DNA from: Hyphochytrium catenoides
Lineage: Eukaryota > Sar > Hyphochytriomycetes > Hyphochytriales > Hyphochytriaceae
Direction of reading: 5' to 3'
Length of the DNA: 64,000 nt
Assembly: GCA_900088475.1 (NCBI GenBank)
Contig: FLMG01001379.1
Location: 23,445 to 87,444 of the forward strand
The notes below the pieces were generated by a model, which ran no database searches, was not told where the DNA came from, and worked only from the letters and a program-made list of their open reading frames with translations. Positions 9,987 to 22,000 of this stretch are shown in pieces (within the stretch, counting starts at the first letter, position 1; each line of letters starts with the position of its first letter). Position numbers and translations under genes: made by a program.

Positions 9987-11132
9987 ATGGTAGAGACAAG
10001 GCATAACCCAGTAGCTCCGGAGCTTGGATCTCTCCGGACGGTGGACATGTTCACTGCCATACAGATTAGGGGCTTGACCATCCGGAACCGGATCATGTTG
10101 AGCCCAATGTGCATGTACCATTGTGAAAACAAGGACGGAGTTGCATCTGACTTCCACGTCATGCACTACGGAACAAGGGCGCTGGGAGGGACTGGCATTG
10201 TATGCGTAGAGGCAACCGCAGTGGAACCAAAGGGCCGAATTTCTCCTCAAGATCTAGGGATTTGGGGTGACGAGCATGTAGAGCCTCTTAAGCGGGTCAC
10301 TAGCATTATCAAGGAGAATGGCGCTGTCCCAGCCATTCAGCTAGCTCATGCAGGAAGAAAAGCAGCAACTTATAGGCCCTGGGGCGTAGGTACTAAGAGA
10401 GGGGCTATTCCTGAGGACGAGAGCTGGGAACTTGATGCTCCAAGTTCTATCGCATGGGGCACGCACTATCCTACCCCTCGTGAGCTAACTGTGGACGAGA
10501 TCAAGGAGAAGGTCAATCTCTTCAAGCAAGCTGCAGAGAGAGCCCTAGCCGCCGGGTTCCAGATTATTGAGATTCATGGGGCCCACGGCTATCTCATCCA
10601 CGAGTTCCTTTCGCCTGTCACCAACAAGCGGACGGACAGCTATGGCGGGAGCTTCGAGAATCGTATAAGCTTTCTCTTGGAAGTCGTGGATGCCGTTAGG
10701 AGTGTATGGCCCGAAGATCTTCCTGTGTTCCTCCGTATTTCAGCTGATGATTGGCATGAGAGTGGCTGGACGCCAGAAGACTCTGCTCGTCTAGCCCAAG
10801 TGGTAAGGGAACACGGCGTGGACCTTGTCGATTGCTCCGCAGGAGCTATCTCAAACGACGTCAAGTACCCAGCATCTCTCGGTCAGCAAGGCTATCAAAT
10901 TTACCTCGCTGAGAAGGTGAAGAAGGAAGGCGGCGGTGTGCTTTCAGGCGCCGTAGGAGGCATCAAGGAGCCTGCATTTGCCGACAGCATTATAAAGGAG
11001 GGTAAAGCTGACATCGTGATTATTGGGCGGCAAATGCTTGCAGACCCATTCTGGCCTAATCATGCAGCTGTGGAGCTGAAGCAGAGAGAGCGGTTAGACT
11101 ATGCCCCAGTCTACAGATGGGCGATCAAGTAA
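9987..11132 (+). CDS. FMN-dependent old yellow enzyme, YqjM/NamA type, intronless
   Basis: NADPH-dependent flavin oxidoreductase of 381 residues, reducing activated C=C bonds such as those of enones. It follows the bacterial YqjM/NamA-like class closely: SPMCMYHCEN near residue 40 (C42 at the redox-tuning Cys position), the FMN-contacting VEATAVEPKGRIS, QLAHAGRKA, the substrate-binding pair in EIHGAHGYLIHEFLSP (H197, H200), then TDSYGGSFENR, and the phosphate-binding end with GAVGGI and IIGRQMLADPFWP. No signal peptide is evident. The gene lacks introns, unlike most neighbours, so acquisition from bacteria is possible but untested. The ATG at 9987 leaves a short N-terminal extension before the barrel. 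Confidence 0.92.
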   Translation: MVETRHNPVAPELGSLRTVDMFTAIQIRGLTIRNRIMLSPMCMYHCENKDGVASDFHVMHYGTRALGGTGIVCVEATAVEPKGRISPQDLGIWGDEHVEPLKRVTSIIKENGAVPAIQLAHAGRKAATYRPWGVGTKRGAIPEDESWELDAPSSIAWGTHYPTPRELTVDEIKEKVNLFKQAAERALAAGFQIIEIHGAHGYLIHEFLSPVTNKRTDSYGGSFENRISFLLEVVDAVRSVWPEDLPVFLRISADDWHESGWTPEDSARLAQVVREHGVDLVDCSAGAISNDVKYPASLGQQGYQIYLAEKVKKEGGGVLSGAVGGIKEPAFADSIIKEGKADIVIIGRQMLADPFWPNHAAVELKQRERLDYAPVYRWAIK

Positions 11133-12020
11133 GGGAGATGGTGGGAAGGAGACAGAAGGAATATACTATTTAAAGCTTTTAACTCAACCTCTAATTAACA
11201 CACATATTTGAAAGGATTGCTCTGTATGAAGTCTGTCAAATGCACCTTGTACAGAGTCGGGAGCGCCATCCATCATATCTTCAAAGGATGAGGTGCTGCA
11301 TCTAGTGCCGTGAGCAGGTATCCAATGTGAAGAAGAAGCCATGACGGGAGGGGTTTGAGGGACAAACAGACTGCCGTTGGCTCCATCTACCAGGATGGGT
11401 CTCGTCCAAAGCGGCACTGCGACGACAGATCATAATCTCCAGAGATCCATCATCCATCACCTCCAACATGCATGAACTTTGGCTGAAATGTTTCCATCGT
11501 CGGGACCTAGCTGTACACAGTGAAGAGGGCTTGAAAGAATGAGATGATACTTTCTTGATGAAAGCTTCATGGCCAGTCTAACCTTCATTCACATCATCGA
11601 AAGGACACGCACGGCCACGCCATCATTAGAGACCTAGCAGGCCAGCAGATAAGGAGCGCTTCCGTACGAGAACATGCAAGCAATGTCACACCGATAGGAG
11701 AGAAGCTGAACCGCCAGTGAGAAGTCGAGAGCAGACCCGATGGATGAGAGATAGAAATAGTCAGGATGTTAAGAGCTTGATAGCTGCAGCTACACTCAGT
11801 CAACGTCAAGTAAGTCACAGCAGATACTGCTGGAAATGGTGACTATGGCCCCAGATGACACCATTGTACTAGAGCAACACTAGACGAACAAAGGCGATGA
11901 GGCTAGGTTTGGGTCATCCTACTATCGGAGGACTAAGTTGACCTTCCGGGAGCGGGAAAGCGCCAGCCTCGCGGCCAGAGGGTCCCTACGAGGAGAGTAA
12001 AAGCCAGACCCCCAATAAAG
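11133..12020. other. Intergenic region, no gene seen
   Basis: About 890 bases between the old yellow enzyme and the receptor-kinase gene. Only short unsupported minus-strand frames are present. It should contain the promoter of the receptor-kinase gene. Confidence 0.5.
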
Positions 12021-15000
12021 ATGACAGTAGCACAAGTTCTCCTCTTCCTACTATCGATTCAGACTTATGGAAAGTTTACGGTGGCAACCCGTGCAGGTGA
12101 CGATATGCTGCTTCCTTGACTGACCCGATGCAGGCCTTTAACCATAACCCGCTCATGCACCCCTGCGCCTATAACTTGACACTCCTGCTGTCTACCCTCG
12201 GTGTCTGCGACTCCCAGCTTGGTTGGAGGCTTCCGATAACTGTACGCAAGCCTGCTTTCAATATTGTGCTTGTCCATTGGGCATAAATAAGGTGCAGAGC
12301 TTACACACAATAGCTGCTGCATGATAGCGTGTTGATGGGTTTGAATGACGCTCTTCCAGGTACCTTGTAGCGGGAATGGGAACTGTATCGAGGGTGTCTG
12401 CCAGTGCTTCGGTGGATTTGAATCGTCTGATCCTACTCAAGCAAACTGCGATGTTTGTAAGTGGAAGGAGTGTGCCAGTTCCCTCTGCCAACCTGGATCT
12501 TCAGACATCAAGTGCTACCTGATCCGCTTCTGTCCCTCCTTGCCTAAGTCTTATAAGGTTGATTGTCTTTTCCCTCCTCGCCTGTCAATCCAGTAGTCTA
12601 GTAGCTTCTCTCCTTTGATGCAGTAGCTCTCCTCAGCTAAGCCTCCCTAGACCCTGGTATGTTAAGTTAACAGCACTTTCTTAACATCTGCAGTGGTTCT
12701 TGGCATAAGCAGCTACCCGTACCTCATAGCTACCACTGCAGCAGCCATCACTCTCATCATTACCATCCCGTCCTCGCTCATGGTTTTCCTACTGCGGCGG
12801 AAGAAGTCAATCATTGAGATGAGGCCAATTCTTTCCCAGCTGATCAATGGTGGCGTGGTTCTAGGAATGAGCGCTCTTCTATATGCCCTGAATAATGAAT
12901 CTTCCAACGCGGATTGTGCTGCCATCTGGGCCGTACTGGACTACTCCTTCGTCATTACGTATGGGACGCTTCTCCTCAAGGTACACCGCATCTCATTCTA
13001 CGATGTGCGGGACACACTCAGGTTTGGCGCTTAGTGGCATGTCTTGTGGTTGCAGATGTTGAGTATCTCTCGGACTGTGACATCCAAGAACTCCATTGCA
13101 TTGGACGACCGATGGGTTATGAAGGGCCTACTAGCCCTCCTCCTCATCAACACAGCTGTACTTGGTATTGTGTATGGTAAAATGACCCTCGTCTATCTCA
13201 GAACTCATCCCTTGATCGCCTGACTACTTCTTCCTCCTTTTCCGATATGGAAAAGGGGTTCAGGGCGTGGACACTTTCAGTGACAGTCAGACAGCGAGTC
13301 AGCTTAGCCGGGAGGAGGGAATCACTGCTATGGTAAGGAACCTTGGTCAGCGGTAACTAGATGGCTTAAGCATTCATGTCTTTGGAAATACGCCAAGAAC
13401 TTTCAGTCCTGTTGCCCGACTTGGGTTGGGGCTCTAGTCTGTGCCAGTCGCCCAGTTCTATCTCTTGACAACTGAGAGTAGAACCTTGAAGTTTTATAGC
13501 ACGTCTTCTCCACAATTGCCTGACTTTCTCGGACCGCCACAGGGCCCGGACCAGTCTGATGAATATTTAATCTTGCTGTGCTTCTGATTGGTACAGACAT
13601 ATCGCGGCTGTGTCTTGAGAGACTATGGCCTCATTCTCTCCATAATCATAACTAAGGCCCTCCTTGTCCTTGGAACTTTCATCATCAGCTTCAGGTCCAG
13701 AAGGGCCCCGGAGCCCCATGGAGGTATGCAGATTGTTATTGGGATATTCATATTCCGGCCGTTATTGTCTCGCCTTACATTCCCCATTCTTACCTCTCTC
13801 TTCCAGCGGAGAGTCGGGCCATTCTCTTCGCCATCTTCACTTCGGGTTGCGGTTGGGGTGTGGCCGGGCTACTCCTACTTCCCAATCTTCAGGTCCCTGG
13901 CGTAAATTATCAGTATATGTGTGTCTCCATAGGCATGGCGCTTTCCTTCGTAAGTATTCACTACTAACTGGTCGTTCCCTACTTTCGGCTAGTCAATGGT
14001 TGTAACATCTCACTTTACTGCTCAATATCCTTAACATGGTCTCATCGCCGACCATCCCTCTCTCACTGAACTGCTCTCGTGTCCAGAGTATCTGTGTTCT
14101 ATCTTCGGTGGGTCCTGCAATGCGTAACCATTTCTATAGCAGCCGCTCACGGTTTCTGGTAAGTGGCTTGTCCTCGATAACACTAAGCCTTCACCCCCAG
14201 GATCCTCATTATGCTCACCAATATCACCCCATTGCCTCTCTGTGGCTTATTGCCCACAGATTGCTCCAGTCCATTTTTTGAGCCTATCAGCTAAAGGAGA
14301 CGGGCTTAATGTGCAGGACCCTGGCAGCGTTAATGACCTGCTTATAAAGACCGACTGGTCAGGTAAGTTGAGGAACAATGTGGCCGATAGAGCGACAAAG
14401 GAACTTCATCCACACCCTCATTCGGCGGGGCAGAGCGCAGCGTGCATCCCATCTAAAGTAGGGCGAGAAAAGAAGGCTGGTTACCAGGCAGATAACAGGG
14501 AACATAAGACATTGACAGTCTTTCCTTAGACTTCAATAAGGTGGAAAGACTACACCAGCAGTTGGAGACATTGGGCTACCCGCTCACATCGTTGCCAGAG
14601 CTTCTTCTTTTCCTCCTGTCCGGGGACATCAAGATAAATAAAATGAGAGCCTATGCGGTGCGCTGTCTAAAGGTATTCGGCCCTTGCAGCCTTTCATCGT
14701 GTTGCCATGGCAGAAGATCCTTCGTCCTCCACTGTCTTTATCTGATCTTGGGCTCCCTCATGGTCCGTAATCAATGTCACGCTTAACTGTGTACTCTTTG
14801 TTCTCAAGCTTGCGCGATTTATCTCAGCTTTCCACTCGTGAATCTCTTCTTGGCATTCTTGGTCGCCCTGCACCGAATGATGTACTCCATGGGCCTCAGT
14901 TTGCACCTGCCTTCAGGAGCTGGACAGCACAGACCTGGAGTTCCTACTCCCACAATTGGTACAGGCTCTACGTTATGAGCCCCAGCTCAATGATCCTTCT

Positions 15001-18000
15001 TGTGGCCATTCTGAAACCCGGCATGCCTGCGAGGATGAGAGCCCGCTTGCATCCTTTTTAATAGCAAGAGCGATAGAAGAGGAGGTGTTCGGCACTGCTT
15101 TCCATTGGCAACTAGAAGTAGAGCTTCATGCCGAGATGTTGGTTACCTACAATGTGGTACGAGGCAGGAAGAGACTTGTAGAGATGTCGGTCTCCTTTTT
15201 CTTCGTCCTATATAGGCTCCTTCGGCTCCCTTTTCCCTTCTTGTTTCAGGCCTGCCTAGGCTAATATGCATACGAGGAGTCAACGGATTCCGTAGATAGA
15301 ACCAACACAGCCTGTCCTTCGACTGTTGCTAAGCTAAGCCTGGTTGGCGCCGTAGGACGGATTTCTTAAGAAGGTGTCCAGACCGAGTGATGTCATTTAC
15401 ATCTACAAAGGGTAAGTTGACCTGCTGAGGCGAGAGAACGAAGGCAAAATGAGAGAGCAGCCGGTTCTGAGCAATGGCTGTCGACGGCCATATCCAGGAC
15501 CAATGCTCGCACTCTTATACCCATATGATTGCCAGGGTTCAAGAAGTATTCATGCGAGAGCTGAAGGCAAAAAACCCCGAGCTGCTGCAAAAGATTCAAA
15601 ACCAGCGCAACTTCATGGCCAGGATTCATGAGGCGTGGAACGAGGCTGATGAGGAGGGAGGGAGCGCCTCCCAGAAGACAACCTATCTGCAAAAGAGTCT
15701 GGAAGCAGGGTAAGGATTGGCTAGTAGATTGCCCTCTGAAGTAAAAGAAGGTGGTCATCTGGTAAAGTCCATCAATGACCGTAAGAGAAGACAGAGAGGA
15801 CGGAGAAGAGCGAGGAGGAGTTAAGATAAATGGAAGTAGAGTAGTACGGGGTGAAGAAACACGTAGTCTCAGGAAGCGCAGGGTTGAAGACATTCAGAAG
15901 CAAGGCTAATAGCTTTTTTCTTACGCAAGCGGGAAGTACGAAGACCTTGCACTTCTGTCACCTGGCACTACCCACCCACTTTACCCTCAAGTGATAGTCA
16001 AAGGACTAGATCCTCGTGGCTGCTTTTTTCTGAAGAGCAAGACACGACCCCTTTTGGTTGACTTTGTCATAGACAAGGAGGCTATGATCAAGCGTGAAGA
16101 GGAAAGGATAAGGACCAAGGAAATGGTGGGCTACCTCCTCTCGGTCTCCATGACAGACCGCTCCATACTGCAGTGTGTGATACCCCTGTCTCCTAAGCCC
16201 TATCACAGACTGCTCCTATTTATTGACTGTTGCCCTGGTAGATCTAGAGTTTAACTTAGAGCTCTCGACTTTGCAGGAAGAGTTCTACTCTGAAGACGAT
16301 CAGGTACCCCAAGGAACTAAAAAGATTGCCAGCTACATTCAAAATGGGACCCTTACGTCCTACACTTCGCTCATCATTTGGCTAATCCTTTCACCCATGC
16401 GCGCCTGTCTGTAGGTCAACGCTAAGAAGTACCGCATCAAAATAAAGAACCTGAAAGCAGAGCAACTCCTGAACTTTGACTCCAGCAGCCTAAGTGACCC
16501 TTTCATCTGTGTCGAGTGTCTAGGCAGAATAAAGGCCACAGAGTAAGACCTCTTGCGACACGGTCTTTCGCACGCTTAATATTCTTCTATAGACTTCCCT
16601 GAGCTTCAAGGCTTTCCTTTTTTCTTGGTTATCTCCTCTGAGCATACGTTGAGTAGGCTCTGACAGTTGTCTCTTACTTACGTATTAGGACTGTCATGGA
16701 CTCTCTCTCTCCCCACTGGAAGGAAGAACTAGTTTTCACCGTCGGGCTGCGTCCCGATGTCCTGCTCTTCTCCTTGTTTGATGATGATGACTTTGGCAGT
16801 GAGAAGAAGGGTGATCATAAACGAAAGAAAGACTTTCTTGGAGAGAATAGTGTTCTCATTGAGGATGGCTGGTGGTCTATGAGGTTAGTCCTTCCCTAGT
16901 TTGCCCCGTTCTCTTTGTGCTCAGATGTGTACGTGTTGCAAGGCATTTTCTGTGGGCTTGGCAATGCTACTTTGATCTCTGGAGCCGCTGTTCTTCATTA
17001 GTGACTCTTATCAAGTCTCTGGTCTTGCAGCAATGCGCTGATCTAAGCTTCTGACGTGAACAGTCCCGAAGACCAAGAACGCACAGAAAGGACCCTAGAG
17101 CTTGAATTGGAGAGAGTGAGGAGAGGAGGAGGTGGAACGGAGAAAATTAAGAGTGGCAAAGTACACTTTAGTATAATCTGCGAGGAACTCGCGCCTCATT
17201 CCCCACAACCGCCATCCTCGTCTCTTCCGCCTGTTCCCGGTGCAGTCGCTCATAAGTTCACTCCCATCGCACCTAGTGCCCTGGAGAGCAACTACAGAGA
17301 AAGAGCGAGACAAGCAGTTGAAGGATTTCTCTCGTCACACTCCTGCCGGCTAATTTACAAAGCAGGGGACAATCTTCGCCAAGACGTACTGGCGCTACAA
17401 CTGATGGGACACTTTGATTTTGTTCTGAAGCAGAGGGGCTTTGACTCGAAGATCACAAAGTACGGTTGTCTACCACTAGAGCCCACCCGGGTAAGCTCTT
17501 GTCCTCTTTGTTTCTAAACTCTCTAGTGTTTTAGCTGAGCTATAGGTCCTGCCAATATTTGCCTACGGGGTGCTGCCTCTCCTGGTTTCATCGACATTTC
17601 CATTATTCTGTCTCCTATACCTTGCAGCAGCCGTTGCCGTGTCCGTCTTGTTGGTCATCTTACTCTCATTAAATACTAACCACTCCGCTTAACTGTATCG
17701 ATTGCTGGGTGTCACATGTCTCGGATCTCCTCAGGGTTTCATTGAAGTTGTCGACGCTATCCCCATCAGCAGAGCCCTGAGTGATTATAGCTCGCTCTCC
17801 TCCTTCCTCAAGAGCAAAGCTGGCGATATAGTCATGCCCAATGGTCTCGTTTCTGAACCAGCTTTTCATTTGCATGCCTCGTCTCCCCTTCCAGCTTCGC
17901 CGTGAATACTCTCTCCACTGCGCTACGAACTTGATGTTAACACTTAGTGTATCTGGCCTTCTGTCTAGAAGAATATGCTGCCCCATTCAGCATTCTTCCA

Positions 18001-18903
18001 TGGCCATTAATAGCGTTCGCCATTGCGATCTTTACCTCTCATTCTTCTCGTAGGCATTCAGAAGGATATCTACAGCAACTACGTGCATTCCCTTGCGTCT
18101 GCCTGTGTACTTTCCTTCGTGCTGGGGGTGGGAGATCGCCATCTGGACAACATCATGATAAGCCCTTGTGGGAAAGTGTTGCATATAGACTTTGGATTTC
18201 TCTTTGGGAATGATCCGAAACCATCTCCCCCTCCATTCCGTCTCACACCTGAGATGGTGGCCGTTCTGGGAGGTCCAAGAAGTAAGGTGAGAGTATAAAA
18301 CGACGAGGTCACGAAAGTAGGACTTAGAGGAGAATACGCTATGGTGCCAGATAGCGCAGGGCAACTAAGCGCTAGCAGACGCAAGGGGGGTGGGCCACTA
18401 AGCAAGCAGGGCCAGTGAACTGACAGTTTCCCGCTCCTGTGGGTTATCCTCTGCTGCCAGGAGTTCAAGTTCTTCATACGCCTTTGTCAAGACATCTACA
18501 TCACCATACGCGGATCACCATCCCTCTATCTGATGATGGTCAATCTTATGAGAGATGCAGGCATACCTGACCTACAAGAAAAGCCAGATAGAGTTCTTGC
18601 GGAGGTGAGTAAGTCTCTGACATGGCTCATGCCCAATCCTCTCTATCTTTCGGTCCGTGTAGATGTAAGTAGCTCTCAGTTTTTGAATGTCTGCTCTCGA
18701 GCCGAAGGATAAGCGATGTATGAATCTATCATAACCGAGCTTCTCGCTTAATTCAGCTCCGCGCCAGATTGCTGCTTGGCAAGGACGATAAGAGGGCCCA
18801 AAAGTTTATGAAGCGGTTGGTACTGGAGAGTCAACAGCTCAGTACAGCTGTCCGGCTTAGCGTACAAGAGCTCCTTCACAAGTTTGCCGTCACTTTGTCA
18901 TAA
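12021..18903 (+). CDS. Predicted fusion: EGF-like/class C seven-helix receptor joined to a PI3-kinase
   Basis: A putative receptor lipid kinase. Exon 1 (12021-12096) encodes a signal peptide (MTVAQVLLFLLSIQTYG). Exons 12218-12291 and 12360 onward add a Cys-rich, EGF-like ectodomain (NCTQACFQYCACP; CSGNGNCIEGVCQC). Exons between about 12694 and 14160 give seven hydrophobic helices with the class C Cys pair (NADCAAIW above TM3; TYRGC before TM5). TM6 and TM7 run through FAIFTSGCGWGVAGLLLLP and YMCVSIGMALSFSICVL. The next exon (about 14270-14362) continues in phase 0 straight into the PI3K helical domain (LLIKTDWS, DFNKVERLHQQLE, PQLVQALRYE). The kinase domain follows: CFFLKSKTRPLL, then an inserted C2 domain, IYKAGDNLRQD, GVGDRHLDN, HIDFG, and a tail ending at 18903. 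All catalytic motifs are intact. Least certain are the borders after TM4 (near 13177) and the exons at 15160-15470. Confidence 0.7.
14270..15160 (+). other. Junction and PIK helical domain of the receptor-kinase
   Basis: The receptor exon ending SSRSRFL at about 14159 has a GTAAG donor in phase 0. The acceptor at about 14270 opens IAPVHFLSLSAKG and flows into LLIKTDWS. A phase 1 intron then leads to DFNKVERLHQQLETLGYPL (about 14532 onward) and AVRCLK, and a phase 0 intron leads to ELDSTDLEFLLPQLVQALR (about 14920). This is the helical (PIK accessory) domain. The usual upstream class III C2 domain and the first helices are missing, and there is no room for a separate promoter and start. Confidence 0.7.
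16073..17345 (+). other. C2 domain inserted inside the PI3K catalytic N-lobe
   Basis: Two neighbouring strands of the kinase N-lobe are separated here. CFFLKSKTRPLLVDFV is encoded at about 16018-16070 and RLIYKAGDNLRQD at about 17347-17387. Between them lie a charged helix (KREEERIRTKEM), a short acidic exon, and a C2 domain over three exons: YRIKIKNLKAEQLL and SLSDPFICVECLG (from 16415), SLSPHWKEELVFTV and LFDDDDFG (about 16690-16885), and KSGKVHFSIICEE (to about 17190), then a Pro-rich linker. Asp residues in SDPF and DDDDFG lie where C2 domains bind Ca2+. In known PI3-kinases only a short loop joins these strands. Confidence 0.7.
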
Positions 18904-19070
18904 ATTTGTTCACACTGAACGGAAAGACGAGTAGGTGGCTACGGGGTGCCTTTAAAGTAACGAGCTTCTTGTCCAATTGGCAAAGGCGCCGCTTAGTTCT
19001 CTATGCATTTAGCAGGGCTGTAGAAAGGCAGTCGTGAAGGAAGTCTTCACAGATAACGTCCTTAAGATGT

Positions 19071-22000
19071 CTATAGCCACTGCATTGCTTTGAAGGAGTA
19101 GTGAGTACTAAAACAGAAAGACATCGCCAGGAGCCACCAATACAGGTAGCCGTATCGCTCCCGTAGCTCCGGCATAATATCGAAGTTCATCCCATACACA
19201 CCAGTCAAGAACTGCGCTGGCAAGAAAACAGCAAACACAATGATTGCAATCTTCATCCTCTTCTCAATGCGTGCCTCCTATATTCAGATCAATGTGCAAA
19301 GCGGACAAGAGAGTGAGTTTGGTCACTGCATCTGATCGTCGCTAGTAAGATGCATTCACCCTACCTGCATCTTGTAGAAAGCATAGGTTAATTTACGGCA
19401 TTGAGAGATAAAAGTGTCCACAAGTTCAACGGCCTGAGAGGAAAGCGATTAGTCAAGACCAAACCGCTTCCAAAAGAAACGCCGTCTGCACTGCAATTAG
19501 CAAGGACATCAGCAGCAGTGGAGGGTACAAAGGTGAATCGACGGGAAAGCCTTGGAGTGAACAAAGGTGACGAAAACTAAGAGCCATAGGTTATTGGGTA
19601 AAGAACATCAAACAAGGATCGCCAAAAGTGCTGGTAGAGATAAGAGGCGCATACATCGCTGGCATCATCTCTCGTATCTCTTAAGTAGAAGACAGTGTTG
19701 GTATCTATGGCAGATGCTGCGATGAACTGATTGATGACATCAAGGTAGGGAAAGAGAATGCGACGAAGCTTGGCCAGTTGACCGCTGTGACAGAAGATGC
19801 ATTAGTGACACTTTCCATGTATTGTAGATGCCATCTGGCGCAGTAAGCATCTCCATTCCCACAATGACATTCTAGAGTAACCTTTGAGCGAGATTCGCTG
19901 CTTACCTAAGCCTATGTATTCGCGAAATCTGGAATTGGTGGCGTTCAATGTTCATCTCGTGCTCAAGTATCTCAAGCTGCGTCTGAAAGGCCTCGACAAC
20001 TGCCTATCATAAGCAGGAAGGAAGAGCAGCGCTTAGTGAACTCTTTCGCAAGCGCTATGATGTGTTGAGAAGGTGGCCCAGCGAGGTGACCATGCAGATA
20101 TTGAGAGGCTAGGTGACAGTAGGCTAATGTATAAGGAATTTAGGAATTAGGCGCGCAAGGTGACAAATAGTCACCACACAGAGCCAAGACCGGCGACTTT
20201 TGGGAGAGCCTGGTGAGACTCAAGGAAGAGGGTTGCTAAGTTAGAATCAGGTCAGGAGACTCACCTTTGCCTCTCTAACCAGTTGATTTAGTATCTCATA
20301 CGTTAGGAAGACTGCTCCTCCTGTCCTAAGCCGCGAAAGGCGATGGTTCATCTTCGCCACAATACCGCTCCACAAATGAGGAGGGCATTGGTCTAATATG
20401 GTCAACACTGTGCAGTCTTCGACTACCAGGATGTTGACCTATGCCACAATGCTAGTTAATGCAGAGTATCCGAATGAAGGGCAATTTGATATCATTCACT
20501 CACGACCAGGAATCACGACGAAGGACCATAGGTTGAAAGCCATTCATTGCAATGAATATGAGGGTAACATGAAACGGCAAGACCATCACACTTTGAGGTT
20601 ATCTATGGATGTAATCAGGAACAGTGACACGGACATCTAATAACTCAGTCACGAGGAGGGAAAGGGGAAGAAAGAAGGGGATGTGGTATCTTCATCTTAA
20701 AACCCACCTGACCAAGCTTCAATTGCGTAAGATCGTCCATTGCAGGAATTGAGGGGGCAATTGAGGAGAGACTGTTTCCCTCGCTGTTCATAGAAAGGCG
20801 CTCCTCCAACTCTTCTAAAGCCTGATCTTTACGTTTGAGCTCCCTTATCGTTAATGCCTCCTCCACCTCCTCACTTTCTCCAAGAAGATGCAGCTGTTCC
20901 TCGGGGCCTCCAACCGATCTCCTCGACGCTGAGCTGCAACAACACGTTAAGCTCTATTCAGCAGAGCTGATGAGAAGAAGGCACTACAAAGAAGGCTCTA
21001 TTCTCCCACCGTAACCAAGCCTTGCTCTGTAAGCGCATAAGACGGCGTATAGCGTCGTTCCACTGCCCCGACCGTCTACCTCCTTGGACCTTAGGACTGC
21101 CAGCTAAGGTTCCGTATCTAAGGAGGAATTGGTGAGTAACGGTATCAGACAGATATGGAGCCTGAAGCAAAAGGAAGCTTCGTCATTGCAAAGTTTATAG
21201 TTTGCCTCTACCTGGAAGTATGCCGATGAAGGGCTTGGGGAGACGAGATATTGTGAGGACTGCTGCCAGTGCTGGAGACTCCTAGTGCGGCGCCTCTCTT
21301 GTCCGGTCCGGAGATATTGTTGAATTTCGTGGTGGTCCAGCCGTACCATATTCTAGATGGTTTGGCCAGCAGGTTTCCCCCATCAATCTCATCATGATGG
21401 AAGGAGCCGTCATCTTCGTCTCCGTCTTCGACGTTCCCCTGCCCTAGTTGAACGACCGGTAGCACAATAAACAAATGATGCTCGTGCTGCTCAATCTTCG
21501 GTCGTTGACCTAGGTGAGGAAGCAACAGAAGTCAATACGTATCGAAGATTACAAATAAGCACATAACGAGCACAAGAGCCTTCAGCTAACAGAGAAAGAG
21601 GGAGGAGGGGAAGACATTTTTTTGCGCAAGCAGACAGCTAGGTTCCTGATGGACGGTTATTAGTAACACTAACCAAAGTGAAGAATGTCTTCAACTGCCA
21701 GGGGATGCAGCCTGTGCTTCACTGCTAGCCGCTTAAGAGCCAACTCGTTAACTCCACGTAGATTGACCCACCGAACAGTTGCCCAGGGGGGTAGGTTTGA
21801 ATAGGTAAACCCTTCGAAGTCCTTGACGTGAAACAGAGAGCGCACCCTAAAAGAAAATGTTAAATCGCTGTCAAGAGGAGAATGTTATCGAATAGGCCCT
21901 CAACGAAATGCAGAGGACAACCACTAGCAGGCAGCTAAAAAAAGCATTCAGGAGTGCGCATCTGTTCTACAACATACAGTCTAGCCACGTGAAAATGACC

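Noticed and set aside
12021-14281. Receptor as a separate gene ending at the in-frame TGA at 14279-14281
   Set aside because: Reading through gives a stop, but an acceptor at about 14269 restores phase into the PI3K helical domain, and the kinase would otherwise lack a start. Kept only as the alternative to test.
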